The notes: generated from the letters alone by a model not told the origin. A stretch of DNA of 64,000 nucleotides from UA16 sp905478895 (GCA_943788495.1 CALSQO010000001.1:1566787-1630786); one strand, 5' to 3'. Counted from the stretch's first letter, positions 9,813 through 19,760 are shown. Numbers and translations are program-made.

Positions 9813-9867
9813 TTCCAAAATCACACGTTAACTTGCGGCGCGTGGGACCCATGTTCCTTAGCAGCCC

Positions 9868-10743
9868 ATGAAAGTCTCTGGATTTACATTCATTCGAAAT
9901 GGCATCGATTACGATTATCCCATCGTAGAAGCCATTCAGTCCATTCTTCCCATTTGCGACGAAGTGGTCGTGGCGGTTGGTAAGTCAGAAGACGACACGC
10001 TCTCCTTGATCCAATCCATCGATTCCAAGCGCATTCGCATCATCGAAACCGTCTGGGATGATGCGCTAAGAGAAGGTGGGCGTGTACTTGCCATGGAAAC
10101 GGACAAAGCACTCGCTGCAGTAGCACCCGATACCGACTGGTGCCTTTACATTCAAGGCGATGAAGTCTTGCATGACGAGGGGCACGCAAGCCTTCGCCAA
10201 GCCATGCAAGACAACCTCCATCGCTCTGACATTGATGGCCTTTTATTCCCATATCGCCATTTTTATGGATCCTACGATTATGTGGGAGCCAGTAGCAAAT
10301 GGTACCGAAATGAAATTCGCGCAATCAAACCAAAGCGTGGGATATTCTCATTCCGCGATGCGCAAGGGTTTCGCAAACCTCCCAACCAAAAATTGCGCGT
10401 TGCACGGGTAAACGCTTTCATGCACCATTACGGCTGGGTCAAGGAGCCCGAGGCGATGCAACGCAAGCAGGAAAACTTCCATAAAATGTGGCACGATGAT
10501 CGCTGGATCAACGAGCATATTCTGGCTGCTGATGCGTATGATTATGGCAGAGATGTGAGTCAATTGGCCCTGTTCGAGGGAACGCATCCGATCGTGATGA
10601 GGCCGCGCGTCCAACGTCAAAATTGGACCTTCGACACGGACATCTCAATCGATCGCCGCACTCCAAAAGATCGCTTCAAATCATTTTGCTATGAGCGGCT
10701 TGGAATCGAGCTCGGTTACAAGAACTATCTTGCGGCGCGATAA
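9868..10743 (+). CDS. family 2-like glycosyltransferase
   Basis: 291 residues, no signal peptide. The N-terminal GT-A-like half has FIRNGIDYDYPIVEAIQSILP, a strand (CDEVVVAVGKSEDDTL) and WCLYIQGDEVLHD, where GDE sits at the place of the usual DxD metal site. The rest (HFYGSYDYVGASSKWYRNEIRAIK) matches glycosyltransferases widespread in Bacteroidota with no known acceptor. It is followed after 24 bases by a membrane methyltransferase on the same strand, so both may modify a surface lipid or glycan. Sugar donor and acceptor cannot be told from the sequence. Confidence 0.75.
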   Translation: MKVSGFTFIRNGIDYDYPIVEAIQSILPICDEVVVAVGKSEDDTLSLIQSIDSKRIRIIETVWDDALREGGRVLAMETDKALAAVAPDTDWCLYIQGDEVLHDEGHASLRQAMQDNLHRSDIDGLLFPYRHFYGSYDYVGASSKWYRNEIRAIKPKRGIFSFRDAQGFRKPPNQKLRVARVNAFMHHYGWVKEPEAMQRKQENFHKMWHDDRWINEHILAADAYDYGRDVSQLALFEGTHPIVMRPRVQRQNWTFDTDISIDRRTPKDRFKSFCYERLGIELGYKNYLAAR

Positions 10744-10767
10744 CGGCAACACTTAAAGCAGCAGAAC

Positions 10768-11517
10768 ATGGCAATGATTGAAGAATTGGAACGCTCAGGC
10801 AATTGGTTATTCCGTGGACGCTCTTATTTCCCTCTGGTTCTCTATGTATTGATGGCTGTGGTCATTGGCTTGGGATGGGATCCGTTGTTTCAAACTTTCG
10901 ATGTCGGCAGTGCTGTGGGGTGCATTGCCGTCTCCATGTTGGGTCAGGTCATCCGAGCCCTTACCATCGGATACACGCCCCGCGGAACATCCGGTCGCAA
11001 CACCAAAGCAGGCCAAGTGGCAGAGGTTCTAAACACCCAAGGCATGTACAGCCTGGTGCGCCATCCACTCTATCTCGGTAATTTTTTCATGTGGCTGGGC
11101 ATCATGATCTACGTTGGAAATGTGTGGTTCACTGTGGTATGTTGCCTGCTGTATTGGCTGTACTACGAGCGCATCATGTTTGCCGAGGAGGCCTTTTTGC
11201 GGGGAAAATTTGGCCAGGCTTATTTGGATTGGTCCGTGGACGTCCCCTCCTTCTGGCCCCGCAATCTCAAGTGGCAATCTCCTGATGTTCCATTCTCCAT
11301 GCGCAATGTCTTGAAGCGAGAATACAATGGTTTTTTTGCCATTTTCCTGAGCCTAGCAATGGTATCTGTTGGCAAAACATACGTGCACGTCACCCAAGAT
11401 TTAGCGGACATACTGCACCCTTTTTGGCAATACGCCCTCATCGGTTCCTTCGCAATCTTCTTCTTGCTCCGAAGTCTGAAGCGCTACAGCCGAGTGCTGC
11501 ACGTCGAAGGTCGCTGA
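10768..11517 (+). CDS. isoprenylcysteine carboxyl methyltransferase-type membrane methyltransferase
   Basis: 249 residues with about five membrane helices (28-48, 52-75, 100-130, 185-205, 215-235). The catalytic signature of the ICMT/PEMT superfamily is visible: LVRHPLYLGNFFMWLG, then YYERIMFAEEAFLRGKFGQAYLDW, which binds S-adenosylmethionine. Such proteins methylate lipids, isoprenoids or prenylated groups in the membrane; the substrate here is unknown. Close spacing to the upstream glycosyltransferase suggests a shared transcript. The overall length is ordinary for the family. Confidence 0.78.
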   Translation: MAMIEELERSGNWLFRGRSYFPLVLYVLMAVVIGLGWDPLFQTFDVGSAVGCIAVSMLGQVIRALTIGYTPRGTSGRNTKAGQVAEVLNTQGMYSLVRHPLYLGNFFMWLGIMIYVGNVWFTVVCCLLYWLYYERIMFAEEAFLRGKFGQAYLDWSVDVPSFWPRNLKWQSPDVPFSMRNVLKREYNGFFAIFLSLAMVSVGKTYVHVTQDLADILHPFWQYALIGSFAIFFLLRSLKRYSRVLHVEGR

Positions 11518-11549
11518 CTTTTGCGGCGGCAGCTCACCATCTTCTCAGT

Positions 11550-11909
11550 TCAGATGCGCTCAAACTTTTCCTGACGCAAAGGCGTTTCAACACCACCTGT
11601 GTGGTCCGTGCTGTGCGGTTCAAAGAGCATGATCCATGTTTCTTCGGTGGCCAGAGGTTTGTGCTCAACTCCACGCGGCACCACGATCATTTGACCCGGC
11701 AAAAGCACCTCAATTTTGTCCCTAAAGTGCAATTCTAGCCGTCCCTTCACCACAAAAAACATCTCGTCCTCCTCATGGTGGGCATGCCACACAAAATCAC
11801 CTTCAATTTTAGCAAGTTTGACATCCTGGCCATTCAGAGAGGCCACGATTCGGGGATTCCAGCGATCGGTGATTGCACCAAACTTCTCATTCAAATCAAT
11901 GGGTTGCAT
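11550..11909 (-). CDS. small cupin-domain protein
   Basis: 119 residues. Cupin motif 1 (WHAHHEEDEMFFVVKGRLEL, with His, His, Glu ligands) and motif 2 (PGQMIVVPRGVEHKPLA) are both intact, so a single-domain metal-binding cupin is well supported. The family covers many enzymes and sugar-binding proteins; no specific reaction can be given. It is convergent with the methyltransferase gene and lies 36 bases downstream of a membrane-protein gene on the same strand. Confidence 0.82.
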   Translation of the reverse strand: MQPIDLNEKFGAITDRWNPRIVASLNGQDVKLAKIEGDFVWHAHHEEDEMFFVVKGRLELHFRDKIEVLLPGQMIVVPRGVEHKPLATEETWIMLFEPHSTDHTGGVETPLRQEKFERI

Positions 11910-11945
11910 CCCACGAATATCCGCAAAAAACGTGAATCGACTCAG

Positions 11946-12437
11946 TCAGCGGAACACCAAAAACAGGAGGTCTGCAAGCAAAAGGACTTGGAGGACAAAG
12001 ACCACAATGCCCATTTCCATGGCCCCCTTGTAACGAGGCTCGAAAAACAGGGCTACCAAGGTCAAGAGCGGCAGTAGCGCTGCGGACAGCCATCGAAGGG
12101 AGTAATAAGACCTCGAACCGGTCGAAGGGATTCTGCACCAATTGACCTCATCGAATACCCATGAAACGGAATACACAATGGGCATCTCTGCTGCTGCCCG
12201 CTGCGCTACTTTTTCGGATACTGAAAACGCACGATGCGTGGTCGCCACAATATGCGAGTAATGGTGGCCCCTTGCGGCGTTGTTGTACTCTTGCAATTGC
12301 CTTTGACTGCGCACAATTTTGTCATTCACTACGTTTCCAGGAAGTGCAAAATCCACAAGAATCAACAGGGCCGCGAGCACAACCACTGCATTCAAGAATG
12401 ACGTTCTATTCAGTCCGTGTCCACTGGCGCGTTTCAC
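11946..12437 (-). CDS. hypothetical membrane protein
   Basis: 163 residues, not recognised. One N-terminal helix (about 15-35) is followed by a soluble stretch of about 75 residues and two further helices (about 113-133 and 140-161), leaving a very short tail (VFR). Position between the cupin gene and the divergently read SRPBCC gene gives no functional hint. Confidence 0.55.
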   Translation of the reverse strand: MKRASGHGLNRTSFLNAVVVLAALLILVDFALPGNVVNDKIVRSQRQLQEYNNAARGHHYSHIVATTHRAFSVSEKVAQRAAAEMPIVYSVSWVFDEVNWCRIPSTGSRSYYSLRWLSAALLPLLTLVALFFEPRYKGAMEMGIVVFVLQVLLLADLLFLVFR

Positions 12438-12549
12438 GCGTCAAAGATGACCACCGGAATACTGAAATTGCAAAAGTCTTACCAACAATAATCGACTTAC
12501 TGCCTTGGAACCATAATTTCGACTTCTCAAATTCAAAATACCAATCGTT

Positions 12550-12981
12550 ATGCATTCGATCCAACACCTACTCCACATTCAACACCCCATCGAGAAAGTC
12601 TTTCGAGCCATTAGCACGCCCGACGGCTTGTGCAGTTGGTATTCACGGACCGACGACTTTACGGCGAGCGAAGGGGCCACTTTCAAAATCTATTTCGGAG
12701 AAATGGGATTCCAATTCGAGGTAGTCGAATTGATCGAAAATAAAAAGATCGCTTGGAAATGCGTGGAGGCTGCTATGCCGATTGAAGGCCACATCATGAC
12801 CTATTCATTGGACGAAAATGATGGAAAAACGAGGGTGCGTTTCAATCACGAAGGCTTTGAAGCCGCTGACGATGCGATGGCCAATATGAATTTCAGCTCT
12901 GCCAAATACCTCGAAAGCCTTCGGCAGTTTTGCCAAACAGGAAATGGTGAAGCATTCGGAAGTGATCGCTACCGCATTTGA
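12550..12981 (+). CDS. SRPBCC/AHSA1-like START-domain protein
   Basis: 143 residues. The pattern HIQHPIEKVFRAISTPDGLCSWY, FEVVELIENKKIAWKC and TRVRFNHEGFE is typical of the Bet v1/SRPBCC fold (AHSA1 group), a small cavity-forming domain that binds hydrophobic ligands. It is followed by a small DUF2892 gene 33 bases downstream. Ligand and role are unknown. Confidence 0.75.
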   Translation: MHSIQHLLHIQHPIEKVFRAISTPDGLCSWYSRTDDFTASEGATFKIYFGEMGFQFEVVELIENKKIAWKCVEAAMPIEGHIMTYSLDENDGKTRVRFNHEGFEAADDAMANMNFSSAKYLESLRQFCQTGNGEAFGSDRYRI

Positions 12982-13014
12982 GTGCTGCATCGAAAAAACC
13001 GTTACACGTTGAAA

Positions 13015-13224
13015 ATGAAGCTATTCTTAACGAATCAAAACAAGGCCGAGCGAATCATTCGATTGATCATCTCCCTTTTCCTCTTGCCCTCTTTCTTCAT
13101 TCCCGAGCCATCCTGGTATTCCACGCTCGTGGGCTCTGTTGGTGCTATTCTTCTGTTCAATGCGCTAGTGGGAACGTGCTTTATCTATCGCCTGTTTGGA
13201 GCCAACACATGCAAGGTGGATTGA
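13015..13224 (+). CDS. DUF2892-type small inner-membrane protein
   Basis: 69 residues with two membrane helices and the DUF2892 signature (NKAERIIRLIISLFLLPSFF, then FNALVGTCFIYRLFGANTCK). The C-terminal GTCFIYRLFGANTC is shared with the membrane domain of YgaP-like rhodaneses. The ATG at 13015 is preferred to an upstream non-ATG start at 12982. Function unknown. Confidence 0.72.
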   Translation: MKLFLTNQNKAERIIRLIISLFLLPSFFIPEPSWYSTLVGSVGAILLFNALVGTCFIYRLFGANTCKVD

Positions 13225-13226
13225 AA

Positions 13227-13258
13227 CAAAAAACGGCGTGCCGCAGTGGCACGCCGTT
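13227..13258 (-). terminator. terminator of tRNA-Ala
   Basis: Perfect 11-bp stem AACGGCGTGCC/GGCACGCCGTT with a 5-base loop, followed on the minus strand by six T residues. It can also end the DUF2892 transcript from the other side. Confidence 0.8.
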
Positions 13259-13270
13259 GTTCGATATGGG

Positions 13271-13345
<75 letters not shown>

Positions 13346-13369
13346 TCTTCGCCTCCTTCGAAGCGTTTG

Positions 13370-13400
13370 CAAATATATGCTGAATTGCTTGATGAGCCAA
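13370..13400 (-). promoter_or_regulatory. promoter of tRNA-Ala
   Basis: On the minus strand TTG (13400-13398), 20 bases, then TATATTTG (13377-13370), a full match to the Bacteroidota TAnnTTTG -7 box, 25 bases upstream of the tRNA 5' end. Confidence 0.65.
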
Positions 13401-13464
13401 AGAATTCAATCCATTGACTGCGTGGCAGTTCATCCGGTTAAACCGATGTATTATTGCCCATGCA

Positions 13465-13908
13465 TTATCTCCACAGCATACATTGATTGTACGCCTTGAC
13501 TCCGAGATTAAGCTCTTGGTCTATCCGATTCTTACGACCTGAAATGATTGTTTCCATGGCACCTCCTGCAATACCCGTTGCGATGCCAAGCACCAATTCA
13601 TCACGTTCGATCGCCAAAATGCTCACGACGACTTCAGTGATTCCAACGTTCAACAACACAGCATTCCATCGGCGCATTTTACGCGCTTTTGCAAAATGAT
13701 CTCCCGCTACGGGACAGACAGAATGGGTAATTTGAAATGCCTTGGCAGGTCTGAAGCTCTCTCCTTCCAACTCCACCTTGTGCCGTTTACCGCGGATCAT
13801 CAATTCTTGAGCTTCCAGCTGGAACGAAGAAAAACTCAACACCACCGCAACGACAGCGAGTTGAAATTCGTTTTTTCCAGGTCTGAAAAATTGATGAGAC
13901 AACGGCAT
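13465..13908 (-). CDS. hypothetical secreted or membrane-associated protein
   Basis: 147 residues from the ATG at 13908, whose ATGA overlaps the stop of the upstream lipoprotein gene; longer upstream starts would run deep into that gene. A hydrophobic signal (about 15-35, ending LEAQE) is followed by a basic region and a Gly/Ile-rich segment (LVLGIATGIAGGAMETIISG) that resembles a membrane-inserting glycine-zipper. No family recognised. Confidence 0.6.
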   Translation of the reverse strand: MPLSHQFFRPGKNEFQLAVVAVVLSFSSFQLEAQELMIRGKRHKVELEGESFRPAKAFQITHSVCPVAGDHFAKARKMRRWNAVLLNVGITEVVVSILAIERDELVLGIATGIAGGAMETIISGRKNRIDQELNLGVKAYNQCMLWR

Positions 13909-14480
13909 CAGGGAGCAACGATTAGAGGTAGTGCAATGAGTGAATCGAGTGCACTCGCGTAACACTGAAGCGCATTGTAACCAACCAAACGGGCTCGGCC
14001 GTTCAATGCGACGCCATGCAACGCATATGTTTCGACCGGCAATGCCATACTCCCGCCACTCGAAGGCCCGTAGAACATTCGCAAGCCACTGAACATCAAG
14101 TGCCCTTTTTTCTGCATTGGACGAAATCGCACCGGTACCACAACCGAGTCTACCCAAAGCTCCCATTGGTTGATGGATTCAATGGCATTCAACCAAGCAT
14201 CGCCTTCCGCCGCGGAAATCTCCATCTCCAATCGATAGGCCCGCTGTTTTCGCACATTGGACTCCACGCCAGGCAAGACGTCTTGCTGCGTAGCAGAAAC
14301 AGATACAAACGGAGCCACTTGGCAATTTGAGAATCGAGCAGCTGTTTCGGCCACAGCCAATGGTTTCGATGCCTCGCAGGCGGTGAGCAAGATGCTCGTG
14401 ACAACCACCAGGGACAATCGAGTCGAAAGATTAACCGCACGAAGGAGCCGCAGTCGTTGGTAAGATTTCAATGTCTTCAT
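13908..14480 (-). CDS. hypothetical lipoprotein
   Basis: 190 residues. The N-terminus has basic residues, a hydrophobic core and lipobox LTAC, so it is probably anchored in the envelope. The rest is a predicted beta-rich domain (WELWVDSVVVPVRFRPMQKKGHLMFSGLRMFYG), not recognised. It overlaps the next gene by ATGA and its start lies inside the 3' end of the T9SS gene upstream, so the three may be co-transcribed. Confidence 0.62.
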   Translation of the reverse strand: MKTLKSYQRLRLLRAVNLSTRLSLVVVTSILLTACEASKPLAVAETAARFSNCQVAPFVSVSATQQDVLPGVESNVRKQRAYRLEMEISAAEGDAWLNAIESINQWELWVDSVVVPVRFRPMQKKGHLMFSGLRMFYGPSSGGSMALPVETYALHGVALNGRARLVGYNALQCYASALDSLIALPLIVAP

Positions 14481-15990
14481 GGTCGATGAGTTTGCAAGAT
14501 GGATGCCAAGATTGGAAACGGCACGAATTACCGGCCCCGAGATTCAACGAACCACATTCAGTTTCAATGCCGCGCATGGTAATCGTGTTGTCGGAATTGG
14601 AAGGCACCAGCCAAAGCATGCCCACTGGCCAGTGCGAAGCATCGACCCTACTCCCTTGTCCTTCGGCTACTTTCCGCCCCCAACCATCAAAGACAGTCCA
14701 GCGCTGTCCCAATCGGTATCCGCGAATTTCAAACAACGCCGAAACCGGATTGGGAAAGACTTGCCAGCCCGCATTCGCTTGGATTGCATCCGCTTCAATG
14801 GAAAGCGTTGTTTCCAAGATATTTGCCTCCACATTCCCCCAATAATCCCCGATGAGATGCATCGGGAAATTGGAGCAAATACACATCATCACGGCCGTTT
14901 GAATAACCATCCGTGCGGCCAAGCACCCAAAACCGTTCTGAGGCGTCGCAGAGCATGCTCGCCGGTCGTTCATCCCAAGGCGTCCCGAACGTGGGGCCAC
15001 CCTGCCAAGCTCCGTTCTGCGCAGACCACCGTGAGAAGAGCAATTCTTCTCCCCCCAAACCCAAGCCTTCTGTCATGGAAATGGTCGCAAAATCTTCTGC
15101 AGTGTACCACTGCAAATCAACGGCTTCCACATCCACTCCTGAGCCGGGGATTTTCTCCAACAATGTGTCTCCCGACAGGCTTAGGCAAACAAATGCCAGT
15201 CGGATTCCATCCGCAGTTTCCACATTCATCAACCCGGCAACGGTCGTATCCCGCGCATCCAATGCAACCGAAGACGTGGGTTCATCCCACACGCTCGAAT
15301 ACGTCCAAGTTGTCTCTCCCGAGATCAGGTCATACGCGGTGAACGAAGCACGCTGTTCCGCTTCGAGAGTGGCGCTTACCAACAAGGTATCCCCCACGAT
15401 CATGGCATCGGTTACAACTTCTTCTTGTTCGGTTCCCCACGCTGCCGCATCGGAGAGCATCCAATTCTCGTTTGCCCAAACATGGCGCGTCCACTGCACG
15501 TCTCCCGAACCGGATGCGTAGGTCGTGCCCACCGACCAAAGCTCTCCGGACCGGTCGAAACAGCGCAATGGGAGGTCCCAAGCTGCTGTGCCCCACGACA
15601 GGCTGCTCTGGGGCGTTCCATCCGGCGCCAATGTTTGCCAGTGCCAATCGTATCCATCCGCGGCGCTTGCATACCGCATGCTCAAGACAGTAATGCGTCC
15701 GTCCTCATGTTCAACCGCATCCACCGGTTGCAACAAGGGCGAATCACTCACTGTCGATTCCCACACGACGTGGGCATTGGAGTCAATCCGCTGAACCCAT
15801 GCCTGCTGGTTGGTTGGTCGACGTGCTGTTGGTGGAACTCAAGCTGAGCAAATCTCCGTCCGCGAGCTGAATCAGGCGCACGCCTCGGTCATCTTGCTGG
15901 CCGCCCCAAATGCGCACCTCCACTGTATCGACCTGGGCCAGGTGCTGAGAGGCACACCGAACAAGCCAGCAATGCCACAAGACACTGCAT
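14431..15990 (-). CDS. T9SS-sorted secreted protein with beta-propeller-like repeats; several apparent frameshifts
   Basis: Three overlapping frames join into one protein. ATG 15990 starts a signal peptide (MQCLVALLACSVC). A +1 step near 15955 leads into QHLAQVDTVEVRIWGG (frame ending 15783). A second +1 step at the CCAACCAACC run near 15815 leads to QQAWVQRIDSNAHVVWES and the main frame (to 14795). A third, at a run of four G near 14870, leads to DYWGNVEANILE and a type A T9SS sorting domain (WQVFPNPVSALFEIRG). The middle has repeated Trp-rich strands like a beta-propeller. The frame then runs 50 bases into the next gene, so its true end is uncertain. Each step is explained by one extra base or a 4-base duplication. 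Function unknown. Confidence 0.6.
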
Positions 15991-16048
15991 CCCACCCAAT
16001 GAAATTCGGCGACAAGCCGTTCGTGGATTGCCCGAATTCATCATGCGA

Positions 16049-16894
16049 TCAATTTTGAACGGCCTCATGAACCCGTTTCAATTGCTTCAACAAATCATAC
16101 AACCGATTCAGAGGAAGCATATTGGCGCCATCCGAAAGCGCTGAAGCGGGATCTGGATGCGTCTCAATGAACACGCCGTTTGCCCCTGCAGCGACAGCGG
16201 CTTTGCCAACCGTTGCGATCAACCCGGGTTTGCCGCCGGTCACGCCGGAAGGTTGATTGGGCTGTTGCAAGCTGTGGGTAATGTCAGCGATGACGGGACC
16301 AAACTGGCGCATGACAGGGAACCCGCGCATGTCAACCACCATGTCCTGGTAGCCCAACATGGTGCCGCGCTCGGTCAGCCAGGCCTTCGAATTTCCAGAT
16401 TCGTGGATCTTTCGGATCGCATGTTCCATCGCCTCAGGCGCCAAGAATTGTCCCTTCTTCACATTGACAACCTTTCCTGTTTTGGCCGCTGCCACCAGCA
16501 AATCGGTTTGACGGCACAGGAAGGCTGGAATTTGCAGAACATCGACACAATCCGCCGCCATGGCCGCTTCATCCGCTGCGTGGATATCCGTCGTCGTCCG
16601 GATGCCCATCCGCTGTCCAATGGACTGCAAAATGGCCAAGGCTTTTTCATCACCAATGCCCGTAAAGCTATCCAAACGCGAACGATTGGCTTTTCGATAA
16701 GATCCTTTGAAAATGAATGGCAAATCCAACGCTGTGCAGGCTTCTGCTACCCCGTCTGCCACGCGATTGGCAATTTCTTCGCCTTCGATCGCGCAAGGCC
16801 CTGCAATGATCTGCAGCTTATTTCCTGCCGTCCAACCCGTCGTTTGCGAAGGTTGCTCCATCCACTTTTCAGAACCGTGCGGTTGATTTGCCAT
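16049..16894 (-). CDS. kdsA: 3-deoxy-8-phosphooctulonate synthase
   Basis: 281 residues. Condenses arabinose 5-phosphate with phosphoenolpyruvate to Kdo-8-phosphate for lipopolysaccharide inner core synthesis in the cytoplasm. Family motifs: IAGPCAIEGEE, FKGSYRKANRS, QIPAFLCRQTDLL, NVKKGQFLAP, THSLQ and ETHPDPASALSDG. Cys 34 in GPCAIE corresponds to the metal ligand of the metal-dependent (Aquifex-type) enzymes, where the E. coli enzyme has Asn. His, Glu and Asp ligands are also in place (THS, FIETHP, LSDG). The reading frame is intact, unlike its neighbours on both sides. It is in a same-strand run of envelope genes. Confidence 0.95.
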   Translation of the reverse strand: MANQPHGSEKWMEQPSQTTGWTAGNKLQIIAGPCAIEGEEIANRVADGVAEACTALDLPFIFKGSYRKANRSRLDSFTGIGDEKALAILQSIGQRMGIRTTTDIHAADEAAMAADCVDVLQIPAFLCRQTDLLVAAAKTGKVVNVKKGQFLAPEAMEHAIRKIHESGNSKAWLTERGTMLGYQDMVVDMRGFPVMRQFGPVIADITHSLQQPNQPSGVTGGKPGLIATVGKAAVAAGANGVFIETHPDPASALSDGANMLPLNRLYDLLKQLKRVHEAVQN

Positions 16895-16930
16895 GCCGCT
16901 AAGTTCGGAACTGCGCAGCGAATTGCCACA

Positions 16931-18173
16931 TCAGAGGGACTCGTATCGCAAAGTGACGCCACGGCCATAAGCGGAATCACTTCCCCAGCCCCACGGATCT
17001 TCCACATAAATCATGATTGCACGCTCGTTGGGCATCCGCCAACGGGCCCAAGCTGCAGGACGCACGCGGCCCCAACCACCGGCGATGACTTGAACACCCG
17101 CTTGCCAGTGCTTTCCGAATGCTCGGCGCAAGCCCGAAATGGCACGGGGCAAGGGCATCCACTCTCCCACTTGCACTTGTACATCCCATCCTGTGCGGGG
17201 CGAGAGGGGGTATTCAAAGCTCAAGTCCAATCGACCCGGCAAGCGTTGCAAATCCACACCGGACGAGTCCGCGGTATACAACCCTTCCGCGAACCCCTCC
17301 TCTTGCAACGAGGCGATCGACCATCCCGCTCCCGATAATGGCAATCCCGAGGTCTCCAGGACGGTGTCCACGGCAAATCGCAGCGGATTGGGCGATATCA
17401 CCGCGCCAAAATTGCGCAGTTGCACATGGAATGCAAACGGCGCCTCTTCTCGGAGAAAATGCCACTCCGCATTAAGCGCCAGACCCCAGGCCGCTTTTCG
17501 ACTCAGTCGTACGCTTTGCGCGCATCGACGCGAACATATCGTCAACGTCTTCATTCACATAAAAATACCCCGTTTCAATCAAGGCTTCATATTGAAACGG
17601 ACGATACACCAAACCCAATTCCACGCGATTTTGATGCCTTCCTTCGATGCCCACTGCAGCGTTCAGCCAAGCGGAGCTTCGCGCACGTGTGCCGTCCAAA
17701 ACGTCCCAACGTCCCAAATGCCCCGCATTGCCTGTAAGGACGAGGTCATACATCTCAGGCGTCCATCGTGAATCACCAATCCAGCGCGCTTGCACGGAAC
17801 CGCAGAGGCGCCAATTCGTTTCCTTCCACATTTGCCGGGAGCGAGCGTGCAACTGAAAGCCGGAAGAAAATCCAAAGCTTCCCATATCGCCTCCTTGTAT
17901 TTCCCTCGCCGCGTCCACCAAATTTCGATCGATGTTGCCCCCGCGAACAAGCAACTGCCCCAATTGATGATCCATTGTATTGGAACGATGTTGGCCCCAC
18001 ATCGTCAGGGACCAAGGCAAGAAGCGCGAAGTGTCTCGTGGTTCCGAAGCCAACAACGTGGAATCAACCAACGACTTCGGATGAAGGCTTGCGCACGCCA
18101 GCGGCATGGATAGCCCCGCCAAAAGGAGGAAGCAAATAAGTTTCGCCGCAGCGGATGAGCCGTTCACGTTCAT
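16931..18173 (-). CDS. putative outer-membrane beta-barrel protein (DUF5723-like); apparent frameshift
   Basis: Two frames (17472-18173 and 16931-17554) form one protein of about 413 residues. The first has a signal peptide (ending LACASL), then SLTMWGQHRSNTM and alternating strands (RVELGLVYRPFQYEALIETGYFYVNEDVDDM). The second begins with useful sequence at RLSRKAAWGLALNAEW and goes on with barrel-like strands to a terminal aromatic strand (GRGVTLRYESL). One extra base near 17508 explains the break. Its start overlaps the stop of the upstream lipoprotein gene by ATGA, so the pair probably works together in the outer membrane. The DUF5723 assignment rests on pattern only. Confidence 0.6.
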
Positions 18174-19747
18174 TCGACAGTGACTTGATGGGTTCCTTCA
18201 ATGGCGACTTGGAGACGCAGGCGTTCATTGCCCGTGAAGACGACTTCACCTTCGGAGTCCATGCGCGCTGAAAAAACCAATTCACTTGGGTTTTTCAACC
18301 GCAAATCGCTCACCGGCACGCGCCATTCCATGGCATTGGATGCGCCTGAATCATCGCCAAAAGAAGGCACTATTCCTTGGATGAATTCGGAGGAAAAAGC
18401 CTCATTGGGGTGCAGCCATTCTGCATTGAATTCCCAATCCACGGGAAATCCATTGGTCAATCGCAGCACCAGATCCCCCTCAAATTGAGGCAAATCCGTC
18501 CCGTCAAAGGCGAAGGTCTGTTCCACGGTAAATTGCTCAATGGCACCGCGAAGCGGCCATTCCAAATCCAACTGCAATTGCGGTGGATAGCGTGCATCAA
18601 AAAAGTCTTGTCCGCCGGAGACGTCACCCAACGGATTCAACAGTCCCGCCCCTTGCATTGTGACCCATTCCGGCAAATAACCAAGGAGTTCAAAAATAGA
18701 AGGACCCGATTCGAGCAAATCCATGAACCACTCCCCTGGCTCTACTTCACCAGAGCTCCAGTCTGCACGCGAGATAAATTGGGGCGCACCCAATTGCGGA
18801 TGTCCGACATTGATCCCGTCGACCTGCAAGGCTTCAAAATCCAAGCGCATGTCTGCCGCGAGGGTGTTTTGAAAGGAGAGCGATGCACGCGTGGGATTGA
18901 TCTCCAAAAATCCATTGGTAAATACATCGGGATCGAAGACTTTCTGTTCGACGTCAAAGTCCAACGTTTCTTGACCGAAATATCCCGCGACTTGCTGCAC
19001 CAGCAAATCCTTGAAATGCATGCTGACGAGGATGCTGTCCGACCCATACACTTGAGCCGTGTCTTCGATGAAGGCCGGAGTACCAATGGTCAATTCACTC
19101 GCAATTCGATTGATGTCGTTGCCCGAAACTCCAGTTAAATCAATAGAAGCGCCGGAAAGGTCAATCACCCCCGATTCCGTTTGAAAACCACCCGAAGTGC
19201 TCGGCGGCAGCACCACATACAATTCGACCGCCTCCCCTGCAATGGTGACGCTGGGGAAATTGTAGCGCATTTCCACGTAGCCATCGGTTGAGCTTTCAAC
19301 GGAATATTCAATCCGACCTGACTCCAAGACAATGGACGAGAATTGCTGGTCAATTCCTTGAAAAGCGATATCCTCCTCGGTATCCAATAGCACGGCTCCC
19401 GGTGGCACCTCAAAGGGTCCCCCCGAGAAATCAGGTGTTAATTCCTGAGCAACGAGCGTATCGGGAAGTTTTGTGAGAGCTTCAATGTCCAATTCCGAAA
19501 TCACGCCATCAAAACGAATGACCGCGACCGATCCGGTTTCGATCGTGGCGAGGGAATCTCCAATCACATCGGTCCAATCCAATAAATCATCCACCAGAGG
19601 CAAGGCAACGTCCACCTCCCATGTGGTCGGCTTGCGCGTGCATCCTGAAAAGCAAACCAATGCCGATAGCATTACCACCGCCACCAACGGCAGTGAAACG
19701 CTTATTTCCTCGCGGAAATTCATGAATGCAAATCGGTTCATTTTCAT
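18170..19747 (-). CDS. large hypothetical lipoprotein
   Basis: About 525 residues from ATG 19747 (MKMNRF), giving a signal peptide with lipobox CFSGC. Longer frames start inside the upstream gene. The mature protein begins TRKPTTWEVDVALPLVDDLLDW and is rich in beta strands throughout. The TWEVDVALPL opening is seen in Bacteroidota lipoproteins of unknown function, but I do not recognise a named family. It lies 13 bases after the DUF4105 stop and overlaps the outer-membrane protein gene by ATGA. Confidence 0.68.
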   Translation of the reverse strand: MKMNRFAFMNFREEISVSLPLVAVVMLSALVCFSGCTRKPTTWEVDVALPLVDDLLDWTDVIGDSLATIETGSVAVIRFDGVISELDIEALTKLPDTLVAQELTPDFSGGPFEVPPGAVLLDTEEDIAFQGIDQQFSSIVLESGRIEYSVESSTDGYVEMRYNFPSVTIAGEAVELYVVLPPSTSGGFQTESGVIDLSGASIDLTGVSGNDINRIASELTIGTPAFIEDTAQVYGSDSILVSMHFKDLLVQQVAGYFGQETLDFDVEQKVFDPDVFTNGFLEINPTRASLSFQNTLAADMRLDFEALQVDGINVGHPQLGAPQFISRADWSSGEVEPGEWFMDLLESGPSIFELLGYLPEWVTMQGAGLLNPLGDVSGGQDFFDARYPPQLQLDLEWPLRGAIEQFTVEQTFAFDGTDLPQFEGDLVLRLTNGFPVDWEFNAEWLHPNEAFSSEFIQGIVPSFGDDSGASNAMEWRVPVSDLRLKNPSELVFSARMDSEGEVVFTGNERLRLQVAIEGTHQVTVE

Positions 19748-19760
19748 ATCATCTCGAGGC

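Noticed and set aside
16157..17338. 393-residue plus-strand frame opposite kdsA
   Set aside because: Basic, low-complexity composition with no domain; kdsA on the other strand is certain.
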